Source of the DNA: CAISGS01 sp044346445
Lineage (GTDB): Bacteria > Pseudomonadota > Alphaproteobacteria > Caulobacterales > Caulobacteraceae
Length of the DNA: 10,211 nucleotides
Assembly (NCBI GenBank): GCA_044346445.1
Contig: JBIIZD010000092.1
Coordinates: 1 to 10,211, forward strand
Direction of reading: 5' to 3'
Below, piece after piece: positions 1 to 5,680 of this stretch; position 1 is the first letter of the stretch; the number at the start of each line of letters is the position of its first letter. The notes beneath the pieces are model-generated. The model was not told where the DNA came from. It saw only the letters and a list, made by a program, of their open reading frames with translations, and made no database searches. Both the position numbers and the translations under genes were made by a program.

Positions 1-351
1 AGCTGGGTCGATGAGACCGGCGTCGGCTGGCACTATATCGCACCGGGCAAGCCGCAACAGAACGGCATGAATGAGAGCTTCAATGGGTGGCTGCGAGACG
101 AGTTGCTGAATGAGACGCTGTTCCGGTCGCTGCCCCACGCTCGCGCCGTACTGGAAGTCTGACGGCGAGATTACAACAAACTGCGGCCACACTCGAAGCT
201 TGGTTGGATGACACCCAAGGACTATGCCAGCGCCTTATCCGCAGAGACCGGCGACCGCGCTACGCAGCCTGGAGGCTCCGCGCGGACGCCTCTTGCCATA
301 CACATCAACGAAGGCTCAAATATCGATAGGACTCTCGTTATGGCTGGATGA
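1..351 (+). pseudogene. IS3-family transposase orfB, C-terminal part, with in-frame stop
   Basis: Reading frame 1 gives the end of an rve/DDE integrase core. HYIAPGKPQQNG is followed by an ESFNG motif, whose Glu (bases 73-75) would be the last catalytic acid of the DDE triad, then WLRDELLNETLF and, further on, DYNKLRPHSKLGWMTP. The frame ends with TLVMAG and a TGA at 349-351, as in IS407-like orfB proteins. A TGA at 160-162 interrupts the frame between EV and RRDYN, where relatives carry a tryptophan (TGG). A single G-to-A change would explain it. No frameshift is visible on either side of the stop. The product would lose its last ~60 residues, so it is probably inactive. The N-terminal part and orfA lie to the left of the window. 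Confidence 0.85.
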
Positions 352-369
352 GATATCGGGGTCACGTCA
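1..369 (+). mobile_element. Right end of an IS3-family insertion sequence (IS407/IS51-like), left part outside the window
   Basis: The segment encodes the C-terminal end of an IS3-type orfB transposase. It finishes in a terminal sequence that, read inward from the border, begins TGACGTGACCCC, an IS3-like TG...CA end. Immediately after base 369 the sequence becomes homologous to the interior of the intact TorF gene at 1272 onward, so the element border can be placed at about 367-370. The element sits in the opposite orientation to the gene it interrupts. The left terminal repeat and the target-site duplication lie outside the window, so the IS cannot be named or shown to be complete. Family is assigned from protein and terminus recognition only; I am confident of IS3, less so of the subgroup. 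Confidence 0.85.
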
Positions 370-596
370 TCGACATTGGACAATAGGCCTCCAGCGTAAA
401 GCTTGCCTAAACTGACGTCGATGCCCGCAGATACAGACGGCTTACCCTTGGTCTGGCTAGCGCCGCGGAAAACATAGTCTGAGGCTATAGCCCCACTATA
501 AGAAATCGCCGGTGCAGCCGTGTTGTCTGCCAATGCGGCCGACGAGAAGGCCAAGCTGGCCGTTGCGGCGCAAAGCGCGATTTTCAAACATTTCAT
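370..596 (-). pseudogene. TorF-family outer-membrane protein, 5' remnant cut by the IS
   Basis: This remnant starts at ATG 594-596, preceded by a purine-rich GGGGGG ribosome-binding site. It encodes a signal peptide (MKCLKIALCAATASLAF...ALA) and the family hallmark DYVFRGASQTKGKPSVSAGID. By my count about 55 of its 76 residues match the N-terminus of the intact paralogue at 762-1499. Homology stops exactly after LSNVD, where the IS begins; the frame then runs into IS sequence and stops near base 222, giving a nonsense tail. The remaining ~170 codons must lie beyond the IS, or be lost, to the left. An in-frame TTG at 600-602 is a less likely start. TorF-like proteins are putative beta-barrel outer-membrane proteins of uncertain substrate. 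This copy is almost certainly non-functional. Confidence 0.85.
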
Positions 597-662
597 AGTC
601 AATCCCCCCTACTTATGTGGCTTTTGATCAGCCCACCTCTCCAGAACAATGTTTGATTAACA

Positions 663-691
663 TAGATAAATTGCACCCTCAAATGGTGTAA
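663..691 (-). promoter_or_regulatory. Possible sigma70-type promoter of the disrupted torF copy
   Basis: On the minus strand TTACAC (686-691) and TATCTA (663-668) are separated by 17 bases, about 67 bases before the ATG of the broken TorF gene. The site lies just past the terminator of the upstream paralogue, so the two copies probably had separate promoters. The hexamers are only moderate matches, and this call rests on position and spacing. Confidence 0.3.
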
Positions 692-705
692 CGCCGGTTA
701 ACCTA

Positions 706-738
706 ATAAAAAGGCCGCCACCGGAGAGGGTGGCGGCC
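706..738 (-). terminator. Strong intrinsic terminator of the intact torF gene
   Basis: A perfect 10-bp stem (GGCCGCCACC at 713-722 pairing with GGTGGCGGCC at 729-738) encloses a 6-base loop. On the minus strand it is followed at once by TTTTTATT. It lies 23 bases after the stop codon of the gene at 762-1499. On the plus strand there is no U tract after the stem, so it works for minus-strand transcripts only. It insulates the intact copy from the broken copy downstream. Confidence 0.9.
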
Positions 739-761
739 TATCTATGGTTTTGTTCTAAGGC

Positions 762-1499
762 TTAGAATGCGGCCTTGAGGCTGGCGGCGAACCGGTCACC
801 GGCGAACTTGTCGGTATAGAAGTCTTTCGCCTTTGAATCGGTGCCCGAATAACGCACATCAATGCTGATATGGTCGCTCAGCGGATAGGCCAGGCCCAGA
901 TTCCAGGTGGTGTAGCCATTGATGCCGGCCTTGGACTTTTCGAGGTCCTGATAACCAAGCGCGCCCGATACGGTCAGCTTGTTTGGCAGGGCATAGGCGC
1001 CATTGGCTTCGTAATAATAGGCATTTCCCGTCTCGCCGAAAAATTCAGGGCTGTAATAGAAAACGCCGCCGACGGTGGCATTGCCAATCGCCTTGGAGGC
1101 GGCAATCTTGCCTTCCCAATACGCGTAATTGGCGGCGGAAGGCGAGCTGGCATAGCCGTAACGGATCACGGCAATATCAAGATTGATCCCTTCCAGAACG
1201 GGCTTCACACCGGCATAGAGATCATATTCAAGATTGGTCTTGTTTTCAGGGTCGCCAAGGGTTGGGCCAAAATCGACATTGGACAACCATGCACCAGCGT
1301 AAACCATGCCCGAAGCGGCGTCGATGCCACCCGATACAGCGGGCTTGCCCTTGGTCTGGCTGATGCCGCGGAAGATATAGTCTGACGTAATAGCGGCATT
1401 ATAGGAAATGGTCGGAGCGGCCATACCTTCTGCGAGTGCGACCGATGCAAAGGCCAGGCTGGCCGTTGCTGCGCAAAGCGCGATTTTCAAAGTTTTCAT
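762..1499 (-). CDS. TorF-family putative outer-membrane protein (porin-like), intact
   Basis: The 245-residue protein has a clear Sec signal peptide (MKTLKIALCAATASLAFASVALA, cleavage likely after residue 23). The mature part is rich in alternating, aromatic-containing strands and ends in phenylalanine (SLKAAF), both typical of outer-membrane beta-barrels. DYIFRGISQTKGKPAVSGGID (about residues 40-60) and WLSNVDFG are hallmarks of the TorF family (TIGR02001-like). No substrate is established for this family; a porin role is inferred from the fold. The ATG at 1497-1499 is preceded by AAGGGGA, a good ribosome-binding site. It is followed by a strong terminator and then by a truncated paralogue, so the locus was a tandem duplication. 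A 171-residue open frame on the opposite strand here (870-1385) is only an antisense shadow. Confidence 0.88.
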   Translation of the reverse strand: MKTLKIALCAATASLAFASVALAEGMAAPTISYNAAITSDYIFRGISQTKGKPAVSGGIDAASGMVYAGAWLSNVDFGPTLGDPENKTNLEYDLYAGVKPVLEGINLDIAVIRYGYASSPSAANYAYWEGKIAASKAIGNATVGGVFYYSPEFFGETGNAYYYEANGAYALPNKLTVSGALGYQDLEKSKAGINGYTTWNLGLAYPLSDHISIDVRYSGTDSKAKDFYTDKFAGDRFAASLKAAF

Positions 1500-1538
1500 T
1501 GTCTTTCCCCTTTATTGAGCAGCTCTGTTTGAGCCTTG

Positions 1539-1567
1539 CCTATACAATCAGCGTCTTAATAATGACC
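1539..1567 (-). promoter_or_regulatory. Candidate promoter of intact torF
   Basis: TATAGG (1539-1544, minus strand) is a fair -10 box 39 bases before the ATG. The position 17 bases upstream reads GGTCAT, a poor -35, and is covered by the second copy of an 11-bp-spaced direct repeat. A weak -35 overlapped by an activator-like repeat fits an activated promoter, but this is inference. A perfect TTGACA lies further upstream (about 1631-1636), but no matching -10 follows it. Confidence 0.35.
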
Positions 1568-1577
1568 AAATAATGAC
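1558..1577. repeat. Direct repeat AATAATGAC x2, 11-bp spacing
   Basis: AATAATGAC occurs at 1558-1566 and again at 1569-1577, one helical turn apart. On the minus strand this reads GTCATTATT-TG-GTCATTATT. Two GTCAT units 11 bp apart resemble the layout of PhoB/OmpR-family response-regulator sites such as the Pho box. However, the repeat sits about 7 bp further from the -10 box than in classical Pho promoters. The regulator is unknown. Confidence 0.5.
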
Positions 1578-1668
1578 TGGGCAAGGAAGGCCAAGCGCGG
1601 AGCAAGCTGGGGGCGGATTGTGTCAAGAGCAATCCCAAGGTCCGTAAATTGAGAGATCTTGGTCGATT

Positions 1669-1685
1669 TGCTCAAAATTTGAGCA
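1669..1685. promoter_or_regulatory. Isolated palindrome TGCTCAAAATTTGAGCA, possible operator
   Basis: Arms of 8 bp (TGCTCAAA / TTTGAGCA) are perfect around a single central base. There is no T run on either side, so it is not an intrinsic terminator. It lies about 170 bases upstream of the torF start. Its half-site TGCTCA is the same as in the two palindromes in front of nadA, but the gap between half-sites is 5 rather than 3. Whether the same protein could bind is open. Confidence 0.4.
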
Positions 1686-1834
1686 CATATTGAGGCTGCA
1701 TTCGGGCTAAACTGGCTTTATGCAGGCAAGCAGGCCAAATTTTTCCCAAGAACCTTGTTTTGTTGTCACCAGAACGGACTGGCCGAACGCTCAAAAGAGT
1801 CGGGCTCGGCGAAAATGTATCAGTGACAGTGACG

Positions 1835-1861
1835 AAAATACCACACCCTTTTCGGCTGTGG
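1835..1861 (-). terminator. Weak terminator-like hairpin after the SDR gene
   Basis: On the minus strand CCACAGCC-GAAAA-GGGTGTGG folds into a stem of 5 + 2 bp with one mismatch and is followed by TATTTTC. It lies about 85 bases after the dehydrogenase stop. The short stem and broken T run make it a weak call. Confidence 0.4.
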
Positions 1862-1945
1862 CCATGGGTTAAGGGGGGGGCATGGCTGGCATAGATCAGT
1901 CTAACCCCCGAATCCTTGCCCCCCACCAAGCCAGCCTGGTCTTGG

Positions 1946-2749
1946 CTAGCGCATGCTAAGGCTCGCAAAGCCCAGATGGGTCCCTGCATCGACCAGCAAG
2001 GTTTCGCCGGTCACATGACGCGCTGCCCTGGACGCAAAAAACACGGCCGCACCGGCAATGTCTTCAGCCGTAGACGCGACTTTCAGCGGGGTTGATTCGG
2101 CTACGCCCTGACGCATACGCTCGACCGTTTGCGCCGGAATGCCTTTTTCAAACCAGGGCGTGTCGATAAAGCCGGGACAGACCGCATTGACCCGGATCTT
2201 GGGTGCCAAGGCCCGCGCCAAAGACAGTGTCATGGTCGTCAAGGCCCCCTTTGAGGCCGCATAGGGCACCGAAGAGCCAATCCCGGTCACGGCAGCAATG
2301 GATGAGGTATTGACCACCGCGCCGGGTTCGGTTCCAGCCTCCAGCAAGCTACGCGCCGCGCGCACCATCATAAAGGCACCGACAACATTGACCTGATAGA
2401 GCCGTAAAAAGTCGTCTGCTGATACGGCGTCCAGATCCTCGTGCCGTGGGGCAAATTTCGTAATGCCGGCATTATTGAATAGGGCATCTATCTTACCAAA
2501 CCGGGCCGCGGCCGCAACGATGGCCTTGCAGCCGTCTTCTTCGCCGACATTGGCCTGGACGAGAATGGCTTCAGCGCCAGCGCCGGTGACCAGGCGCGCC
2601 GTGTGTTCGGCCTCATCCTGGCTGCTGGCATAGTTGATGACCACGGCCTGAGCGCCTCGGCTGGCGGTCTCGACCGCAATGGCCCGGCCAAGGCCTGTAG
2701 AGGCTCCGGTGACTACGATCACCGACCCAGCAAAATCCCGTCCCGACAT
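1946..2749 (-). CDS. SDR-family NAD(P)-dependent oxidoreductase
   Basis: This 267-residue classical short-chain dehydrogenase has the Rossmann nucleotide motif TGASTGLG (14-21), NNAG (92-95), the active-site Asn in NVVG (121), the catalytic Ser in TSS (150), and YAASK with Tyr163 and Lys167. The C-terminal part has RVNAVCPGFIDTPW and the family's VTGETLLVDAG. Length and motifs fit the FabG-like classical SDR group, but the substrate cannot be told from sequence. The start is ATG 2747-2749, with AAGGGA 8 bases upstream; the open frame continues to 3025, but that extension lies antisense to queF and has no family similarity. The gene is monocistronic as far as seen and divergent from queF, with 99 bases between start codons. 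No visible link to NAD synthesis beyond proximity. Confidence 0.9.
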   Translation of the reverse strand: MSGRDFAGSVIVVTGASTGLGRAIAVETASRGAQAVVINYASSQDEAEHTARLVTGAGAEAILVQANVGEEDGCKAIVAAAARFGKIDALFNNAGITKFAPRHEDLDAVSADDFLRLYQVNVVGAFMMVRAARSLLEAGTEPGAVVNTSSIAAVTGIGSSVPYAASKGALTTMTLSLARALAPKIRVNAVCPGFIDTPWFEKGIPAQTVERMRQGVAESTPLKVASTAEDIAGAAVFFASRAARHVTGETLLVDAGTHLGFASLSMR

Positions 2750-2848
2750 GGTGTTTCCCTTATCAATTTCAGTTTTAAGCCTTGATAGCCGCGATTGATG
2801 GTCCTGTCTTGCTTTACGAAACCGGCCCCTGAGGTTAGGTGTGAGCGC

Positions 2849-3304
2849 ATGAGTGAAATTGACCTGACCCAGCTTGGCCGCGAAATTCGTGGTTTCGATC
2901 ATCCAGACACGGCTGTGCTGGAGCGTGTGCCCAATCCGCACCCGGACACGGTGTATCTGGCGCGGTTTGCCGTGCCGGAATTTACCTCGCTTTGTCCCGT
3001 GACCGGCCAGCCCGATTTTGCGCATCTGGTCATTGATTATGCGCCGCAGGACTGGCTGATCGAGTCTAAATCGCTAAAACTCTATCTGGGCAGTTATCGC
3101 AATCACGGTGCGTTTCATGAAGACTGCACCGTCTCGATTGCCAAAAAGATTATCGAGATCGCCGCGCCGCGCTGGCTTAGGATTGGCGGCTATTGGTATC
3201 CGCGCGGCGGGATTCCGATTGATATCTTCTATCAGACGGCTGCGCCGCCAGAGGCACTTTGGCTTCCAGATCAAGCCGTCGCTCCTTATCGCGGGCGTGG
3301 ATAG
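2849..3304 (+). CDS. queF: NADPH-dependent 7-cyano-7-deazaguanine (preQ0) reductase
   Basis: This cytosolic enzyme reduces the nitrile of preQ0 to preQ1 in queuosine biosynthesis for tRNA. The 151-residue protein is the short, unimodular QueF type of the T-fold superfamily. Cys49 in FTSLCPVTGQPDF is the expected nucleophile, with Asp56 seven residues later as in the family. ESKSLKLYL (72-80) is the QueF signature and FHED (89-92) carries the substrate-binding His-Glu. The start at ATG 2849-2851 gives the normal length and has AGG 9 bases upstream; the frame could start earlier at 2798, but the extra 17 residues look unrelated to QueF. No other queuosine gene is in the window, and I see no preQ1 riboswitch in the 99-base leader. 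Its stop is 4 bases from the convergent nadC stop. Confidence 0.95.
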   Translation: MSEIDLTQLGREIRGFDHPDTAVLERVPNPHPDTVYLARFAVPEFTSLCPVTGQPDFAHLVIDYAPQDWLIESKSLKLYLGSYRNHGAFHEDCTVSIAKKIIEIAAPRWLRIGGYWYPRGGIPIDIFYQTAAPPEALWLPDQAVAPYRGRG

Positions 3305-3308
3305 ACCG

Positions 3309-4154
3309 CTAGTCCGCGTCTAGACCAATATCGAGTATGGGGGCCGAATGGGTTAGGGCACCGACGGATATGACGTCCACACCGGTCTGCGCAATAGCCC
3401 GAACCGTGGTCAGATTGACCCCGCCTGAGGCTTCCAAGACCACCTTGCCCTTGGCCCGCGCCACGGCGGTGGCCAGGTCGGCCAGGGCGAAATTGTCCAG
3501 CATGATCACATCGGGGCTATGGGCCAGGGCTTCGTCTAGCTGATCAAGCCTATCGATCTCGACCTCGATCTTCATCAAATGGCCAGCATAGGCGCGGGCG
3601 CGCTCCAAGGCCTTGCCGACACCGCCACAGGCGGCGACATGGTTGTCCTTGATCAGTATGGCGTCATCAAGCCCAAAGCGGTGATTGATCGCACCACCGC
3701 AGCGCACAGCATATTTCTCTAAAATGCGCAGGCCGGGCGTAGTCTTGCGGGTACAGGTGATCCGTGCGCCTGTGCCCGCGACGGCTTTCACATAGAGTGC
3801 GGTTAGGCTGGCAATACCGCTCAGGCGGCTCAAAAGATTTAAACCCACCCGCTCTGCCGACAAGATCGGACGCGCGCCGCCCTGCACATGGGCCAGTATC
3901 TGGCCAGACTTGATGTCTTCACCATCACCGGTCTGGGCGACAAACCGGGCGCTGGGGTCAAGGGCGGCAATCGCCAGACGCGCGCAGTCCAGACCGGCCA
4001 GGCGGCCATCCTGCCTTGCGCGAAAGACAACCGACAAGCGGGCATCGGGCGCAATACAGGCCGCTGCCGTGACATCTCCGGCCCGCCCCAGGTCCTCGGC
4101 CAAGGCGGCGAGTATGATCGGATTGATTAACAGGTCGGGCAGGGGCGAAATCAT
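3309..4154 (-). CDS. nadC: Nicotinate-nucleotide diphosphorylase (carboxylating), quinolinate phosphoribosyltransferase
   Basis: NadC converts quinolinate and PRPP to nicotinate mononucleotide, CO2 and PPi, the third step of de novo NAD synthesis. The 281-residue protein has normal family length. Recognisable elements are EDLGRAGDVT near the N-terminus, LNLLSRLSGIA, the substrate-binding TRKTTPG (about 135-141), EKYAVRCGGAINHR with the conserved His-Arg (158-159), ILIKDNH (about 166-172) and the C-terminal barrel stretch LEASGGVNLTTV...GVDVISVGALTHS. The start ATG (4152-4154) overlaps the nadB stop as ATGA, which indicates translational coupling; a TTG 15 bases upstream is unnecessary. It is the last gene of nadABC. 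No terminator hairpin separates it from convergent queF. Confidence 0.96.
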   Translation of the reverse strand: MISPLPDLLINPIILAALAEDLGRAGDVTAAACIAPDARLSVVFRARQDGRLAGLDCARLAIAALDPSARFVAQTGDGEDIKSGQILAHVQGGARPILSAERVGLNLLSRLSGIASLTALYVKAVAGTGARITCTRKTTPGLRILEKYAVRCGGAINHRFGLDDAILIKDNHVAACGGVGKALERARAYAGHLMKIEVEIDRLDQLDEALAHSPDVIMLDNFALADLATAVARAKGKVVLEASGGVNLTTVRAIAQTGVDVISVGALTHSAPILDIGLDAD

Positions 4155-5674
4155 TCGGCGGCAACGCAAACAGGACGGCGGGCCAAGACCTGGGCCAAGC
4201 TGGTATAGGTATGGCGCGCGATAAGGTCGGTTTCAGGAAAGTCCGAGCGGCTGTGGCCACCGCGGCTCTCGGTCCGCTGCAAAGCGCTTGCAGCGACAAG
4301 CCGAGCGGCGACAAGCGGCAGGGCCTGGCCGTGGCGGTCCTCCAGGGCATCAATCAAGGCCAGCAACCTTGTCAGGCCCGCCGCATCGCGCACCACGCCT
4401 GCGTCGCGGTCCATGGCCAGACGCAGGGTCTGCATGGCCTCGTCATTAAGGTCAGGATAGGCCTTTATCGGCAGGACTGGGGTCTGGGCAGACACATTGC
4501 TGGTCGCTGCCCGGCCAGCCCGCGCACCAAAGACGGCGGCCTCAAGCAAGGAGTTGGAGGCCAGACGATTGGCCCCGTGCACACCGGTGGCGGCACATTC
4601 ACCGACGGCATAAAGGCCCTCAAGGCTGGTTTGGCCATCAGCATCGGTCCAGATTCCACCCATGTGATAATGCGCTGCGGGGGCTATGGGGATGGGCTGG
4701 TGGCGCGGGTCCAGTCCGCCGCCAAGACAGGCTGTGAAAACGGTTGGGAACGCGTCGGGAAACGCTTCACCAACCGCCTGGCGCGCATCGAGAAATGCGC
4801 CTCGGCCATCGCGCCGCTCGGCATGGATGGCGCGAGCCACAATATCGCGCGGTGCCAGGTCGCCCTTGGGATGATGTTCCAGCATAAAGGCAATGCCCTT
4901 GGCATTGACCAGCTTTGCGCCTTCGCCGCGCAGGGCCTCGGTCGCCAGAGGGGCAGGGTCTAGGCCTATATCAATGGCGGTCGGGTGAAATTGAACAAAT
5001 TCAGGATCAGCAATCCTGGCTCCGGCGAGGGCTGCCAAGGCCATGGCCTCGCCGCGCACCTGGCGCGGATTTGTGGTCACGGCATAGAGCCCGCCAAGAC
5101 CACCAGCGGCCATGATGACGGCGCTGGCCAATAGGGGGCGGACCTGCCCGCCTTGTTCCACAAGCGCGCCGCGCACCCGACCATCGACATCTTGCAACAA
5201 GGCCCGGGCTCTTGCGCCCTGCCGCACCTCAATCCAAGGACAGCTAAACGCCTTGGCAATCACGGCCCTAAGGATTTCACGCCCGGCCTGATCGCCCTTG
5301 ACCCGCGCTACACGGGGTCTGGAATGGGCTGCCTCCAGGCTTTGGGCAAATTGGCCGTCTGCGTCACGGTCAAACGGCGCGCCGAGGGCGGCAAGCGCCC
5401 GCACCGCGTCTGGACCTTCTGTGGTCAGCAAGGTGGCCATATCCGCATCAACCAGACCGGCACCCGCCGCGACCGTATCGGCGGCATGCTGGCTGGGGTC
5501 ATCACCTTGCGACAAGGCAGCGGCAATCCCGCCCTGCGCCCAGGCCGAGGCACAGTCCTGACCGATCAAGCCCGCCGACAGCACGATCACCCGGTGCGGT
5601 TCAGCCGCAATTGCAGCGCTCAGGCCTGCCAGACCGGCACCAATCACCAAGATGGGGGGGGCAGATCTGGCCAT
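4151..5674 (-). CDS. nadB: L-aspartate oxidase
   Basis: NadB is a flavoenzyme that oxidises L-aspartate to iminoaspartate for NadA. The 507-residue protein belongs to the succinate dehydrogenase/fumarate reductase flavoprotein family. It shows the FAD-binding GAGLAG (12-17), SAWAQGGIAAAL (about 44-55), REILRAV, the capping-domain stretch EFVQFHPTA, RGEGAKLVN, the active-site AHYHMGG and GVHGANRLASNSLLE near the flavin. The C-terminal domain retains TESRGGHSRSDFP but is slightly short compared with the ~530-540 residues common elsewhere. The ATG at 5672-5674 lies 6 bases after the nadA stop and its last bases overlap nadC. A run of eight C in codons 5-7 is a potential slippage site very near the start. 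The frame is intact here. Confidence 0.96.
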   Translation of the reverse strand: MARSAPPILVIGAGLAGLSAAIAAEPHRVIVLSAGLIGQDCASAWAQGGIAAALSQGDDPSQHAADTVAAGAGLVDADMATLLTTEGPDAVRALAALGAPFDRDADGQFAQSLEAAHSRPRVARVKGDQAGREILRAVIAKAFSCPWIEVRQGARARALLQDVDGRVRGALVEQGGQVRPLLASAVIMAAGGLGGLYAVTTNPRQVRGEAMALAALAGARIADPEFVQFHPTAIDIGLDPAPLATEALRGEGAKLVNAKGIAFMLEHHPKGDLAPRDIVARAIHAERRDGRGAFLDARQAVGEAFPDAFPTVFTACLGGGLDPRHQPIPIAPAAHYHMGGIWTDADGQTSLEGLYAVGECAATGVHGANRLASNSLLEAAVFGARAGRAATSNVSAQTPVLPIKAYPDLNDEAMQTLRLAMDRDAGVVRDAAGLTRLLALIDALEDRHGQALPLVAARLVAASALQRTESRGGHSRSDFPETDLIARHTYTSLAQVLARRPVCVAAE

Positions 5675-5680
5675 TATCCG

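Larger units (their letters stand above)
1500..1945. other. 446-base non-coding region between the SDR gene and torF
   Basis: No convincing gene is present on either strand. The region holds a candidate torF promoter with a tandem repeat (1539-1577), an isolated palindrome (1669-1685), a run of eight G (1873-1880) and a weak terminator-like hairpin for the dehydrogenase gene (1835-1861). The interval ~1690-1830 shows nothing I recognise. A 105-codon open frame at 1672-1989 on the minus strand begins inside the dehydrogenase gene in another frame and has no recognisable domain or ribosome-binding site. Confidence 0.6.

Noticed and set aside
870..1385. 171-codon open frame on the plus strand
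   Set aside because: It lies wholly antisense to the intact torF gene, has no recognisable domain, and is explained by the codon bias of the real gene.
1927..1950. AGCCA...TGGCT inverted repeat over the dehydrogenase stop codon
   Set aside because: The stem is only 5 bp and no T run follows on either strand, so it is not a terminator.
1672..1989. 105-codon minus-strand frame in the gene-free region
   Set aside because: It begins inside the dehydrogenase gene in another frame, with no ribosome-binding site or recognisable domain.
2750..2848. Possible preQ1 riboswitch in the queF leader
   Set aside because: No preQ1-I-like pseudoknot pattern could be seen in the 99-base region; only AT-rich promoter-like sequence is present.
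2750..3025. 92-residue N-terminal extension of the short-chain dehydrogenase
   Set aside because: It overlaps queF on the opposite strand, has no SDR similarity, and the ATG at 2749 has a good ribosome-binding site.
4211..4963. 250-codon plus-strand frame
   Set aside because: Antisense to nadB, whose family motifs are complete; a shadow frame in GC-rich DNA.
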